Counted from the stretch's first letter, positions 8,801-16,480 are shown. The stretch: 64,000 nt of DNA from Proteus columbae (GCF_009914335.1 NZ_CP043925.1:3348001-3412000); one strand, 5' to 3'. The notes: generated by a model not told the origin, from the letters alone. Translations and numbers: made by a program.

Positions 8801-9424
8801 GATGCGTGTGCCATATATGCGCGAATCAAACCTAATCGCAGTCATCGGGTTAGGATCACTCAGCACCTGATCTAGGTTCTTTTGGCCGATGTCGATGCCA
8901 ATCAAGGTGCATTCTTTGATGTAGTTAAACCACGATTGCTCGATATCTGAGCCAGCGACACGATTTGCATCACCCAACCCAGAGCGATCCATCACCTGTT
9001 TTCTCACTTTAATCAGTGACTGTAAACTGGATGCAAAGCCGTATTCCGTCATGGCGGGAGTTGAGAACGCCGTTTCAAACAATCGCGTGATTTGAAAGCC
9101 AACAGTCGAAATCGTACTACCTGCGGCAGCAACACCGATGGGCACATTATCAACCACTCGAACTTGTCCCGTGTACGCATCCTCAATGCTCACTCGGGTA
9201 CTGGGCCCAAACATGGTTGCAAAGACTAGCCATGAGACTAAGACGTGTTGAAAGTTAATCCCACGACCACCTTGCATTAAGGCCTGAACAGAGACCATCA
9301 ATACCCCAATGAGCAAGCCAATGCGAACCATTGAAGTAAAGTCGCCTGTACCAGTGATCATCGCGACAGCGTTCAGGACCTGCTCTAAAAAAGCCGAATC
9401 CCCGATGGAATAGATTTCCCACAT
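5855..9424 (-). CDS. traG: TraG, mating-pair stabilisation and exclusion-target protein
   Basis: Large inner-membrane component of the F-like transfer apparatus, 1189 residues. Transmembrane helices cluster in the first 60 residues and around 330-440, followed by a long periplasmic Ser/Gln/Ala-rich C-terminal domain. Residues 606-608 are Pro-Gly-Glu (codons at 7601-7609). In the published SXT/R391 work this tripeptide defines exclusion group S, while R391 has Thr-Asp-Asp. The ATG is at 9424, three bases after the traH stop. It is the last gene of the leftward traF-traH-traG operon. Confidence 0.96.
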   Translation of the reverse strand: MWEIYSIGDSAFLEQVLNAVAMITGTGDFTSMVRIGLLIGVLMVSVQALMQGGRGINFQHVLVSWLVFATMFGPSTRVSIEDAYTGQVRVVDNVPIGVAAAGSTISTVGFQITRLFETAFSTPAMTEYGFASSLQSLIKVRKQVMDRSGLGDANRVAGSDIEQSWFNYIKECTLIGIDIGQKNLDQVLSDPNPMTAIRFDSRIYGTRIMLSGSSSDLDCTDAYSQLKLMTESTFIPRLKQVLSASLGTSSATDTDDVIRNALNNLGLASVNTQEYMTASVLLPIYEQSVTGKYMDDQAFTAAVMVNQAIEQRNTQWAAEQTLFQSIVRPMMTFFEGFIYAITPLMAFVIALGQIGMRMAGKYLLILLWIQLWMPVMAIINLYIHLTVAGKMSALDAFAGTEVPSFAGMMQMDSVLQTWIATGGMLASSVPAISLMLVYGSAITATHLAGRLQNGDAIDEKMASPDVAKNAPVIQSQSMFQNSALTGSAMTGASNLLSSFSVGSAVGSMIGSAKESMTQATQAFSRQVGNTMSRTFGEKLSYDNLSSVGRQIGSSNSASSAVVNQVTDDLQTRYGFGDDKKDAVRGLVSGVLSGGLRVGGDGTITNPGEKEVADKGFLGRLLGTGGNDSPQGNLPGVDKPDSSRVPKLSRVRAGLDLGGNFSGQVESSEGSSRSTTANTLTGEMQSLASSDSRRAEFRDAMVKDLSDSRRSGVEMSLSNQDYQSLQSSAQDVITASNRFSELDQASYSLSGQRNTDGATLTRLAADNPEVMDYLGRYMNQHVEAGNRLRENLPMYQRLLPDDNQAYVAAAMESLTYSNSSTPAERDNDYQAAMTVMAMATGADLRSIQPRSNEGLSSTAPTFGGTQSQVESGVLGGYEDAATVQTQFNSAQSAYQANLSSVDGQLNAHQQQAQQAVASDTSTYQSGLNSEAGSQWRSRIMADDSGVSGAEMFFNSASAIGDFSGKHTDAALHTLNHFGEDYESYKEQALAEPGSRGFLHNAAVASKSTWDGLKAAVDAGTSLENPLTAFNDAYSGSSSQYVSEVNWGTKSEAMLAGAFGAAVNNRYGEFLEQYADDFKQEAYSEGQRMGLTPIQSQVFAQAFNEGLAGRVFNSEDSSSWSPEMLGLREQMLNEYRQKDESGAYIPDSVSEEDKAFVDKQIAVISNASLAGDYAQNNLIDIRAYNQASGRN

Positions 9425-9427
9425 GAC

Positions 9428-10816
9428 CTATTCCCCCAGCGCCGTAGATTTAACGGTGTAATAACGCTGTTTGCGAATGGTCTGAATCACCTGGTTAAAA
9501 TGCGCCAGCAATTCTTGCTCTGAGCCGTATCTTCGCTGCAACGCAGCGTACTCCTCATTGATTTGGCGACGTGCACGTTCAAGGTCTTCAGTTAACAACT
9601 TCGCATAGGCATGATCTTCTACACCAGAGGTGCTTCTAGCTGCATTGAGCATGTCTTCAACCAATGCCCGGGCCATCTCAACAGCAATAAATGGTGCAGC
9701 TCTTGAAGCAAACGACCTAGCAGCCCCTTCATTTAATGCAGAAAGTGTTCGAATCATGCCGCCAATGCTCGCGGGAGCCGAGGTCATAAAAGCCTTTTCG
9801 GTGGTGCTAGCAGCCCCTGTATTTCGAGCAAATTTAAAAATAATGCCGTTACTAGAACCTGTACCAAGAAGTAAATTTTCGACCTGAGTTGATAACCCGG
9901 TTAGGGTCACGTTAGTGATTGTTGGATTCAGACAGCCGTCTTGTGTCACTGTGTCACATCGGTACATAGCGACGTTACCGCCATGAATTAGATGCTCAAT
10001 AGTCACTTTATTGCCATTCAGTCTGGTCAGTTTTGGGGCTTTACCTTGACCATCAGCCGCATTAGCCAAATCACCAACGATGATCGAACCCGTCACCGAC
10101 ATAACCGCTTCAAGAAAACGATCATCCCCCGATGCAAACCAGCTTGATGCCGAGTGACGTTTCAGTGCTCGCCAGACCAAGTTACCTTTAATTGTTTTGT
10201 TCACATCAGATGCCGCGACACTTGAAGCGTTCTCATAAGGGTTCTTACCATTGGACTCACTCCAACTGGTAAAAATGTCTCCAGCCCCTTTAAGTGAGCT
10301 CAACATGCTGGCTTCTGTTTGCCCCTTTTTACCAAAAGCAGCCAGGGTATCGTTCACGACTCCCTGAGCCATTTGACAGGAATTGCCAAAATACTCGTTT
10401 AACTGCTGGATTTTCTTTTGCAGTGTCTCCATGTGCTGAGAGCATTTCTCACACATAGCACTGAGCGCTAATTGGAATGCGTATCCCTTGGCATTTGCCG
10501 CTACAGAGCGAAGTAATTGAACAAACTGATCTGCATTAACAAATGACAAACTTCCAGCGAACATATCAATGCCGCCACAACCTGCTTGGAATGACGGAGG
10601 CACCATTGAGACGAGGTTCTCGTTCATGATCCTGTTACGGACAACAACGCTTCCACCAGATATAACGCCACGCCGCTGACTCTCGAATACACCAGGCGCA
10701 GTGGTGTTGGTCATTGAACCAAACAACTGATTCAACTCCTGTTGCAAGCTTGCTTGGCTCATAGACGAAAAACCAATCGAACAGGCGATTAGCGATACTC
10801 GGAATACTTTTTTCAT
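9428..10816 (-). CDS. traH: TraH, F-type pilus assembly protein
   Basis: Periplasmic or outer-membrane-associated protein of the F-type secretion system, needed for pilus assembly. It has 462 residues. The signal peptide (residues 1-22) ends in SQASLQ. A cysteine motif CEKC is near residue 115, and the C-terminus is a long coiled-coil-like helix (DLERARRQINEEYAALQRRY). It lies tightly between traF and traG with 2-3 base gaps, so the three are one transcription unit. Confidence 0.95.
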   Translation of the reverse strand: MKKVFRVSLIACSIGFSSMSQASLQQELNQLFGSMTNTTAPGVFESQRRGVISGGSVVVRNRIMNENLVSMVPPSFQAGCGGIDMFAGSLSFVNADQFVQLLRSVAANAKGYAFQLALSAMCEKCSQHMETLQKKIQQLNEYFGNSCQMAQGVVNDTLAAFGKKGQTEASMLSSLKGAGDIFTSWSESNGKNPYENASSVAASDVNKTIKGNLVWRALKRHSASSWFASGDDRFLEAVMSVTGSIIVGDLANAADGQGKAPKLTRLNGNKVTIEHLIHGGNVAMYRCDTVTQDGCLNPTITNVTLTGLSTQVENLLLGTGSSNGIIFKFARNTGAASTTEKAFMTSAPASIGGMIRTLSALNEGAARSFASRAAPFIAVEMARALVEDMLNAARSTSGVEDHAYAKLLTEDLERARRQINEEYAALQRRYGSEQELLAHFNQVIQTIRKQRYYTVKSTALGE

Positions 10817-10818
10817 TG

Positions 10819-11763
10819 TTATAACCCTCCTTGTGCACGCAGATAGCGAACAAGGAACTCAGGGTCCTGTAATATCTTTTCGTTAAGCTCTTGGGCTGAC
10901 ATCGCGAGTGACACGCCGGGTTGAACAGGTCTTGTGGCAGAGTAAGTTTGATCATCAATCCAACCGGCTTGATGGGCTGCAAGAATGATTCGATTATTGA
11001 GCTCATCAAGGCTCATTGCGCCTTGGCCAATCGGAGTGATGACATTAGGCGGATCAACTAAGAACACGGCAGGGACAGTCGTAACGGACAAGGATTGTGC
11101 TTGTCCTGAATCGACTTTGTAATTGGGAAACTCTCCACCCGGTAAAGGCATGCCATCGACAGCAATAGCAAACACCTCGAAACCGTAGTTCAAAGCCATG
11201 GATTCGATGATAGGCGCTTGAGCGTGGCAGTAAGGGCAATCCGAACGATAGAAGAAGAACAAGCCAGCCCGTTTTGCTACTTCACCTAAAGCTACATCAC
11301 GTTGAGCGCCAGCTTCTCGATCCATCCGATTGGCAGCATAGGTCGCCAAGGGTCTGCGACTGATTTCATCCAAAACTGGATCGCCCATGACCACCTGCTG
11401 ACTAACATCAGCAAACTGTGAGCCCTTATCCAACATGACGCGCTGGAGATACAGATAGGCTCTGACGTTCTCATTCGTCGGCTCATCAATTGCCTTGTCC
11501 ATGAAAGACTGCATGTGCTCACGAAACCAGGCAGCACTAAAAGGCTTTAGCTCGCTCTGACTCGACTCTTCCGCACCAAATTCCGGCTTCGTAAGCTCAT
11601 CAGGCTGTTTAGGTTCAGGAATGACCTGATACCAAAACCAGCCTTCCTGACCACGCTGATAGAATTGCCCATCACTAGCATGGGCGGGTAAAATGAATAG
11701 AAAGAAAATAATGATTGGGATGGTCACCCATAGGATGAACCAAGGTAACAAGGGGGTTCTCAT
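10819..11763 (-). CDS. traF: TraF, thioredoxin-fold conjugation protein
   Basis: Periplasmic thioredoxin-like protein of F-type systems, 314 residues, with an N-terminal membrane or signal segment (residues 8-29, ending AHA-S). The thioredoxin domain has a redox CPYC motif in RSDCPYCHAQ and the cis-proline segment TTVPAVFLVDP. An intact CXXC suggests real disulfide chemistry, useful for the cysteine-rich TraN and TraU. It is the first gene of traF-traH-traG, and the hotspot with cassette cargo begins just upstream. Confidence 0.95.
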   Translation of the reverse strand: MRTPLLPWFILWVTIPIIIFFLFILPAHASDGQFYQRGQEGWFWYQVIPEPKQPDELTKPEFGAEESSQSELKPFSAAWFREHMQSFMDKAIDEPTNENVRAYLYLQRVMLDKGSQFADVSQQVVMGDPVLDEISRRPLATYAANRMDREAGAQRDVALGEVAKRAGLFFFYRSDCPYCHAQAPIIESMALNYGFEVFAIAVDGMPLPGGEFPNYKVDSGQAQSLSVTTVPAVFLVDPPNVITPIGQGAMSLDELNNRIILAAHQAGWIDDQTYSATRPVQPGVSLAMSAQELNEKILQDPEFLVRYLRAQGGL

Positions 11764-11935
11764 TGTCAGCTCCAGAATTTTTCATAGAGCTAACATGCTA
11801 AAGATCCCCGAAAGTTCGATTGACCAGATAGATGAATGAATCGTGTGTGTTTCTGACTAGCTGTTGTGACCAGTAACAACAGCTAAATTTAACGAGCCAA
11901 ATTTATGATTGGACCGCTTTGAGCGAAAAACGGAC

Positions 11936-11990
11936 ATTATCGCTTCAATCAGCCGACGCGTTAGCGGTCGGCTGCATTGGTTTGTTAAGT
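11936..11990 (-). repeat. Degraded attC-like site at the end of the NYN cassette
   Basis: Read on the minus strand it begins with ACTTAAC (a good outer core site) and carries an AGCCGAC/GTCGGCT stem (11951-11957 with 11967-11973). Where the closing GTTRRRY core should stand, the sequence reads GATAATGTC instead. The first half of the site overlaps the last codons of the NYN gene, which encode MQPTANASAD before the stop. The site looks truncated at the border with element backbone, so this cassette may no longer be excisable. Confidence 0.5.
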
Positions 11991-12697
11991 TGCTTTGCTC
12001 GTTTCTTATCCTTAACCCACAATACAGAACCATTTGTTTTTTTCATTTCAAACAAATCTATTGCCATGAATAGATCACTCAGTTTTTTGAATCCGTAATT
12101 TCGCTGATCAAAAGATGCATGGTTAGAAATATGAGTGCCGATAGGCCCAAGCATAGCCCAACCGTCTTCATCTTCCACTGCTTCGATAGCCTGCCGTAGC
12201 AATTTAATTAGTTTAGTATCGCTTTTAATATTCCGGCTTTGTTTCTGAATGGGTTGTTCAACCTCTGCTTCATCGTCTAAATACAGAAAGCGAGAGCAAC
12301 TGTTCACAAAAGCTACTGGGGCTTTACGCTCACCAAAACCAATAACGAATTTACCATCAGCCAGAGTCCTCGTTACCAAGGGAGTAAAATCGCAATCGGA
12401 TGATACAAGGCAAATGACATCGACATTTTTCGTATATAGAACATCCATGACATCAATCACCAACGCCATATCAGTCGCATTTTTGCCTTTTGTAAGATCA
12501 AATTGTTGAATCGGTTGAATAGCAAACTCATGCAGCACATCTTCCCAAGCTTTCAGGTTTTGATTTTTCCAGTTCCCATAAGCTTTTCTGATATTGACCA
12601 CACCATAGCGAGCAAGCTCAGATAGCACTTTATCAATCTTTTTTGCTGGAGCATTATCAGCATCAATGAATACTGCAATTTTTTCTTTATCTTTCAC
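11945..12697 (-). CDS. NYN-domain/OST-HTH (LOTUS) protein, cassette gene
   Basis: Predicted PIN-like ribonuclease with an RNA-binding tail, 250 residues. The NYN domain (about residues 6-145) has the acidic set VFIDADN, the central GKNATDMALVIDVMD and VSSDCDF. Residues 160-235 resemble an OST-HTH/LOTUS domain (LLRQAIEAVEDEDGWAMLGPIGTHI). The start is GTG 12697 with AAGGAGG seven bases upstream, right after the attC of the upstream cassette. The last codons run through its own attC-like site. Cellular role unknown; related proteins act in RNA turnover or defence. Confidence 0.8.
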   Translation of the reverse strand: MKDKEKIAVFIDADNAPAKKIDKVLSELARYGVVNIRKAYGNWKNQNLKAWEDVLHEFAIQPIQQFDLTKGKNATDMALVIDVMDVLYTKNVDVICLVSSDCDFTPLVTRTLADGKFVIGFGERKAPVAFVNSCSRFLYLDDEAEVEQPIQKQSRNIKSDTKLIKLLRQAIEAVEDEDGWAMLGPIGTHISNHASFDQRNYGFKKLSDLFMAIDLFEMKKTNGSVLWVKDKKRAKQLNKPMQPTANASAD

Positions 12698-12712
12698 TTA
12701 TGCCTCCTTGCA

Positions 12713-12796
12713 ACTTAACGCCCGCAGCACGCGCGGCTTTGTAGTGGAGGCGCAGCCGAAACGAAAAAGCCGTCGCCGTGCCTGCGATTGTTAGAT
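12713..12796 (-). repeat. attC recombination site of the SMR cassette
   Basis: Read on the minus strand this 84-base site opens with ATCTAAC (12790-12796 on the complementary strand) and closes with GTTAAGT (12713-12719), the two outer core sites of an integron attC. Between them is an imperfect inverted repeat (CACGGCGACGGCTTTTTCG... with ...CAAAGCCGCGCGTG). It follows the SMR gene by ten bases and directly precedes the ribosome site of the NYN gene, the normal position between two cassettes. Confidence 0.8.
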
Positions 12797-12806
12797 GCCT
12801 GACTGC

Positions 12807-13139
12807 TCAATGAACGCTAGTCTTGGATAATAGGTTAAGAATTGCCACACCGCTCACAATAAACCCGATACCAACAAAGCCCCAAGCGTCCAACTTCTGC
12901 CCATAAACACCCCATGCAATCAAAGTCACCAAAGCGATTCCCAAACCTGCCCAAACCGCATACGCTATACCTACAGGGATTGATTTAAGAGATAGCGAAA
13001 GAAAGTAGAAAGCAATTCCATAACCAACCAAAACCACAAGGGACGGGCCTAGTTTAGTAAACCCATTGGTAGATTTTAGTGCAGTAGTTGCAACTACTTC
13101 TCCAAATATTGCAATAGTTAAGAACATCCAATTTTTCAT
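12807..13139 (-). CDS. SMR-family quaternary ammonium efflux protein (QacE-like)
   Basis: Proton-coupled multidrug exporter of 110 residues with four transmembrane helices. It has the essential Glu in [12 protein letters not shown] (residue 14), [26 protein letters not shown] and the [13 protein letters not shown] segment, matching QacE/QacF-type proteins closely. It acts as a dimer in the inner membrane on quaternary ammonium disinfectants and dyes. It is the first gene of a two-cassette array in the s073-traF hotspot. It is not identical to the QacE sequence I recall, so I give no allele. Confidence 0.92.
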   Translation of the reverse strand: MKNWMFLTIAIFGEVVATTALKSTNGFTKLGPSLVVLVGYGIAFYFLSLSLKSIPVGIAYAVWAGLGIALVTLIAWGVYGQKLDAWGFVGIGFIVSGVAILNLLSKTSVH

Positions 13140-13237
13140 AAAAATTAACCCCTAAGCGTCAAGAAGGAGCCAAATTTTAAGGAACATTTTTTGAAAATGT
13201 CAGTCTTGTTGTAAAAAATTATCTGTGAGCAAACAAC

Positions 13238-13244
13238 ATCTAAC
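13238..13244 (-). other. Cassette boundary core site upstream of the SMR gene
   Basis: On the minus strand GTTAGAT stands about 100 bases upstream of the SMR start. It matches the GTTRRRY core where the first cassette joins an attI or preceding attC. With the downstream attC it defines a cassette of about 525 bases. No integrase gene or recognisable attI extends beyond it in the next 350 bases. Confidence 0.5.
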
Positions 13245-13254
13245 AGTTGTATAT

Positions 13255-13370
13255 TGTGCCAGCACACTTTCTCTGGTTGAACCAGATGACACAGCAACGT
13301 TAACATATTGATAAAAATTAAATAATTACAAACGACGACTACGAGCTGCGACCCAAAGCGTGCTGGCACA
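13255..13370. repeat. 116-bp segment bounded by 11-bp perfect inverted repeats
   Basis: TGTGCCAGCAC (13255-13265) is repeated as its exact reverse complement (GTGCTGGCACA, 13360-13370), enclosing about 94 AT-rich bases without a coding frame. It could be a miniature transposable element or a relic of an integron or insertion-sequence end. No obvious target duplication flanks it. It lies between the cassette array and s073. Confidence 0.45.
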
Positions 13371-13594
13371 TTATTACTTTTCTGTGGCCTGTTATTTTTA
13401 AGTTGGTCCGCGCTAAGTAACTAAATTAGTGTGTTTTTCCTTCTTCAGCAACAGATAAATGAGCCTGTTGATCTGCTCAAAGTGTGCCTATCTTATGGTT
13501 AACACAAATAACACTGTGTATTTGTCCACGTGTACGACTAATGTCAGGTTTTGGCACATAAGTAATATTCAGAAAGTGCGAATACTACATTAGC
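13371..13594. other. Non-coding remainder of the traF-s073 hotspot
   Basis: No gene is supported here. The sequence is AT-rich and follows the inverted-repeat segment up to the s073 stop. I see no integrase remnant that I can identify and no strong terminator. Confidence 0.4.
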
Positions 13595-14302
13595 TTACTT
13601 TACTGCAAAAACCGTAACCAATGTCTTCATTGAGTCACCCGTAATCATAACAAAGTGCATTTTGCTACCAAGATGCTGCCAGAACTCGGCCTCTTGTGCA
13701 TATTTTTTAGCTTTTTTAGTAGCGACGCTTTCTGGTAACTCGGCTTTAGTTAGCGCAGAACATAGCAGCTTTGAGCATAAAGCCTTCCAAGGATGCTTAG
13801 GTACGCCGTCTGAAAGCCGTTCCACGAACCTTTCAAGCGCGTGACGAGTCACCACGACAGGTCCAATGTTCGGAACGTTGATGACCTCATCGATTTCTCT
13901 CACTGTAGCATTATCGACGCTGTATTCTTCGAAGGAATGTGAGAGCCAATCGTCCCGCTTCTCTACCGAGATCTGTGCTTCCTGGTATCGAGTGAGCAAA
14001 AACCTAGTCAGGCTGTAAAGTGAATGCTGAGTTGAGCGTTGTTTCTGTAACTTTTTGATGGCTCCTTTACTGACTCGGATTTGAAGCCCATTGCCGCTTC
14101 GGTTACTCCCGATCACCTCTTTCACTGACAATAGGTGATGAATCGCATAGAGCTCAGCTGCAATTGGCTTTTGCTGCTCAGAAAGCATGTCGTACTGCTC
14201 ACCTAAATTGACCTTTAGCTCGCCACCTCTTCGAATGCCGGTCTTCCAGTAAACTGTAAACTCACCTTCAATCTGCTTTGTTAAAAGGGTTAATACCATC
14301 AT
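13595..14302 (-). CDS. S073-like conserved ICE protein
   Basis: Conserved protein of SXT/R391 elements that marks one side of the traF-proximal hotspot, 235 residues, function unknown. It is rich in Lys/Arg in the middle (VSKGAIKKLQKQRSTQHSLY) and has a conserved-looking VVTRHALERFVERL motif near residue 155, where the His-Ala-x-x-Arg pattern resembles the core of small RNA-interacting or toxin-like proteins. That resemblance is weak. ATG 14302 follows AGGAGAAATAAAC. A terminator upstream separates it from the primase-like gene, so it should have its own promoter at 14303-14363. Confidence 0.75.
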   Translation of the reverse strand: MMVLTLLTKQIEGEFTVYWKTGIRRGGELKVNLGEQYDMLSEQQKPIAAELYAIHHLLSVKEVIGSNRSGNGLQIRVSKGAIKKLQKQRSTQHSLYSLTRFLLTRYQEAQISVEKRDDWLSHSFEEYSVDNATVREIDEVINVPNIGPVVVTRHALERFVERLSDGVPKHPWKALCSKLLCSALTKAELPESVATKKAKKYAQEAEFWQHLGSKMHFVMITGDSMKTLVTVFAVK

Positions 14303-14363
14303 GTTTATTTCTCCTATTGGTTATCTATTTTTCATTCTCCATGTTTTTTTAAATATGCAAGGC

Positions 14364-14388
14364 GCAAAAAAAGGGGCCGAAGCCCCTT
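14364..14388 (-). terminator. Rho-independent terminator after the Toprim gene
   Basis: On the minus strand AAGGGGC-TTCG-GCCCCTT (14371-14388) makes a tight stem with a TTCG tetraloop, followed by seven T. It ends leftward transcription of the DNA-processing cluster before s073. Confidence 0.9.
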
Positions 14389-14391
14389 GGA

Positions 14392-15465
14392 TTAGATATG
14401 AACTTTAGGAAAGCCCATGGCACCGTAAACATTCAGCACATCATTCCAATCCCAACTTTTCACGCCAAGTGACGTTGGTATCGGAGGGATCAGGACTTGT
14501 GTCAGAATGCCTTTCTGCCAAGCTTTTTTCTTGAGTTCATTCGCTGCATTCAGGCCGGTCTCAGAGAGATCGTGATCTGCCCAGATGTACAGCATTTTCA
14601 CATTACTTGGTGGTTCAAACCTAGCCAGTAGCGTTGCATTCACAACCGACCAACATGTTTGTCCCGTTGCTCTGGTAACCGCTAAAGCTGTCTCTATCCC
14701 TTCAGAAACACCTAGTACCTCACCAGGCTCACCAATCGGAATGGCACCGCCAGTGATTGTTCTGTCACTTGGTATCGGCATCATCTTTTTAGGCTTTTCA
14801 ACCGGTGCTTTGAATCCATCTTCACTTAGGTAGATCCGATGAAATGTGGCCGAACGCCCTTGCTGAGTAACGATTTTACCTAGCAGCGCTGGGTAGCTAT
14901 CGATAAACAGACCATCTTCATCATGGTAAGGCAAGTTTGGATGAAACCTCAGCACCGAATCCCATTCAGGACGAAGCCGGGTAACAATGCCACGACGATG
15001 CAAGTAGTTCCAAACTGGTTGCGCACGAGTATCTGCAAGAGATAACGTTTCTCCCCAGGCTTGATTCAAGCGATGGATAATCGCTTTGTCCTCGTCCTGC
15101 TTTCTAGCCTTCCAATCAACAGCGTTACTCGGTATTGCCCGAGATGGTGCTTGTATTTGTCCGGGTTGAATACCTAGAACTTGGCCAATTGCTTCAACAG
15201 ACTGGGCAAAGTTCCATCCATTAATCCAAGACAACAGTTCAAAGCCATCATGAAAGATACCGCAGGTATTACAAACGCCACCACCGGTATATTCAGCATC
15301 TTTGAACAGCCTAAAGCCATCACGACCGCCATGAACAGGACAAGCCACATGACGGCCTTTTCGAGCAATAGCGGCATCAAGTTTTGGCACCAATGCCGCC
15401 AAGACTTGAAGCCATTGGCCATTAAGATATGGCCTTACTGTTTCAATTTGTAAAGGTAACGCCAT
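14392..15465 (-). CDS. Toprim-domain primase-like protein
   Basis: Resembles the P4-alpha/DnaG-type primase family (zinc ribbon plus Toprim), 357 residues. The zinc ribbon lies near residues 42-70 (CPVHGGRDGF, then CNTC). The Toprim domain shows VSEGIETALA around residue 252 and the acidic YIWADHD around residue 292. It could prime the incoming single strand or act in element replication. ATG 15465 follows AAGGAGGTTAT. No helicase domain is fused, unlike full-length P4 alpha. It is the last gene before the terminator. Confidence 0.82.
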   Translation of the reverse strand: MALPLQIETVRPYLNGQWLQVLAALVPKLDAAIARKGRHVACPVHGGRDGFRLFKDAEYTGGGVCNTCGIFHDGFELLSWINGWNFAQSVEAIGQVLGIQPGQIQAPSRAIPSNAVDWKARKQDEDKAIIHRLNQAWGETLSLADTRAQPVWNYLHRRGIVTRLRPEWDSVLRFHPNLPYHDEDGLFIDSYPALLGKIVTQQGRSATFHRIYLSEDGFKAPVEKPKKMMPIPSDRTITGGAIPIGEPGEVLGVSEGIETALAVTRATGQTCWSVVNATLLARFEPPSNVKMLYIWADHDLSETGLNAANELKKKAWQKGILTQVLIPPIPTSLGVKSWDWNDVLNVYGAMGFPKVHI

Positions 15466-15494
15466 ATAACCTCCTTAAGTAAAATGCCGACTCC

Positions 15495-15553
15495 TACCAC
15501 AGGTGGTAAAAGTCAGCTTAGGTCCTGCATTGAGCCGTTTGGTTAATGCAGGA
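15495..15553 (-). promoter_or_regulatory. Structured leader of the Toprim gene
   Basis: Two stems lie in the 90-base gap upstream of the gene: TCCTGCATT/AATGCAGGA (15523-15531 with 15545-15553, a perfect 9-bp stem) and TACCAC/GTGGTA (15495-15508). The layout of stem, short linker and gene start resembles the other leaders of this cluster, but the sequence differs, so I list it separately. Confidence 0.5.
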
Positions 15554-15556
15554 ACG

Positions 15557-15898
15557 TTAGTCAAGCTGGATACCATGTCGTCTTAATAGCCACATGATGG
15601 AATCACGAAGCACATCAGGATCGACAACCGCAGCCATCGCGCAAACACGAAAGCAAAATGGCGCTATTTCGTCATTTTGAATCCACGACAACACATCCTT
15701 GCGCAATCGAGTACTGACACGACCGTCCAGCAATACACGGATCGCATCCAATAAAATGCCTTCGCGTAACTGCCAGATTTCCGTGTCAGACCAAGTGACT
15801 GGGCCATCATCAAACTCAAATAGAAATTCGAGCTGTGATGATGTGTGTTGATGGGACTGCTTTTGTGATGTAGGAGAATGGGCAATGCGCCCATTCAT
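15557..15898 (-). CDS. Conserved ICE hypothetical protein (113 residues)
   Basis: No domain recognised. The first 30 residues are His/Ser/Gln-rich and likely disordered. The rest is predicted helical, ending MWLLRRHGIQLD. Its ATG overlaps the RadC stop (TAATG), so it is probably translated by re-initiation on the same mRNA. Confidence 0.65.
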   Translation of the reverse strand: MNGRIAHSPTSQKQSHQHTSSQLEFLFEFDDGPVTWSDTEIWQLREGILLDAIRVLLDGRVSTRLRKDVLSWIQNDEIAPFCFRVCAMAAVVDPDVLRDSIMWLLRRHGIQLD

Positions 15899-16395
15899 TA
15901 AAGATAACCGCGTTCGGCAAGCGAAACGCAGCCCTCGGATGCGACCACAACATGGTCAAGCGTTCGAATATCAACAAGTGACAAGGCGTCACGGAGTCGA
16001 TGAGTAATGCGTTTATCAGCTTCACTTGGCTCAGGATCACCCGATGGATGGTTATGAACCAATATCACTGCTGCTGCATTAAGTTCTAGCGCTCGCTTTG
16101 TTACTTCCCTTGGATACACGCTCGCCGCATCTAAAGTGCCTTTGAACAGCTCTTCAAATCGAATAACGCGATGCTTTGTATCAAGAAACAGTACGCCAAA
16201 GACTTCGTGCTCATACTCGTGCATCAGTGTTTGCAGGTATGAGAACGCCGACGATGGCTGTTCAATTTTTCGACCTTTACTCAATCGACCACGGGCAAGC
16301 TTGAGCGCCATATCTAAGATATCCGCTTCAGTCACTTGCTCAGGAACGATATAAGTACCGACTTCTTCGCCAGCTAAGAACTTTTTGTTTTTCAT
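15898..16395 (-). CDS. RadC-like JAB/MPN-domain protein
   Basis: JAB1/MPN+ metalloprotein of the RadC family, common on mobile elements; the true biochemical role is unsettled. The JAMM motif is visible (Glu in HEYEHEVFGVLFL; HNHPSGDPEPSEAD; then a Thr-rich helix). The open frame reaches 16431, but I choose ATG 16395 (MKNKKFLAGEEVG), which has GGGGAG just upstream and gives 165 residues. The upstream part is a stem-rich leader. The N-terminal helix-hairpin-helix of chromosomal RadC is missing, as usual for ICE forms. Confidence 0.88.
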   Translation of the reverse strand: MKNKKFLAGEEVGTYIVPEQVTEADILDMALKLARGRLSKGRKIEQPSSAFSYLQTLMHEYEHEVFGVLFLDTKHRVIRFEELFKGTLDAASVYPREVTKRALELNAAAVILVHNHPSGDPEPSEADKRITHRLRDALSLVDIRTLDHVVVASEGCVSLAERGYL

Positions 16396-16397
16396 AG

Positions 16398-16469
16398 GAG
16401 TCTCCCCAAAGAAAAGCGGAGACGAACCCATGCCCTGAAGGGGACGGAATCGTCCCCGCAGGGTGGTAA
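16398..16469 (-). ncRNA. radC-motif-like leader upstream of radC-like gene
   Basis: On the mRNA strand the core reads CCCTG-c-GGGGAC-loop-GTCCCC-tt-CAGGG (16433-16463), two stacked stems with a small bulge, preceded by CCACC and followed by GCATGGGTTCGTC and the ribosome site. The same architecture recurs upstream of at least seven further genes in this cluster. It fits the radC RNA motif in Rfam, which is found in leaders of RadC and DNA-binding proteins of mobile elements. Confidence 0.7.
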
Positions 16470-16480
16470 AATTGATGTGG

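Noticed and set aside
12807..13139. Calling the SMR gene qacE or another named allele
   Set aside because: The protein matches the family but differs from the QacE sequence I remember at several positions; naming the allele needs a database comparison.
13371..13594. A remnant of an integron integrase (class 9-like) next to the cassettes
   Set aside because: I searched all frames by eye and found no integrase motif; the sequence is AT-rich without a usable frame.
16396..16431. Extended RadC start at 16431
   Set aside because: The extra 12 residues are encoded by the stem-loop leader, and ATG 16395 has the better ribosome site.
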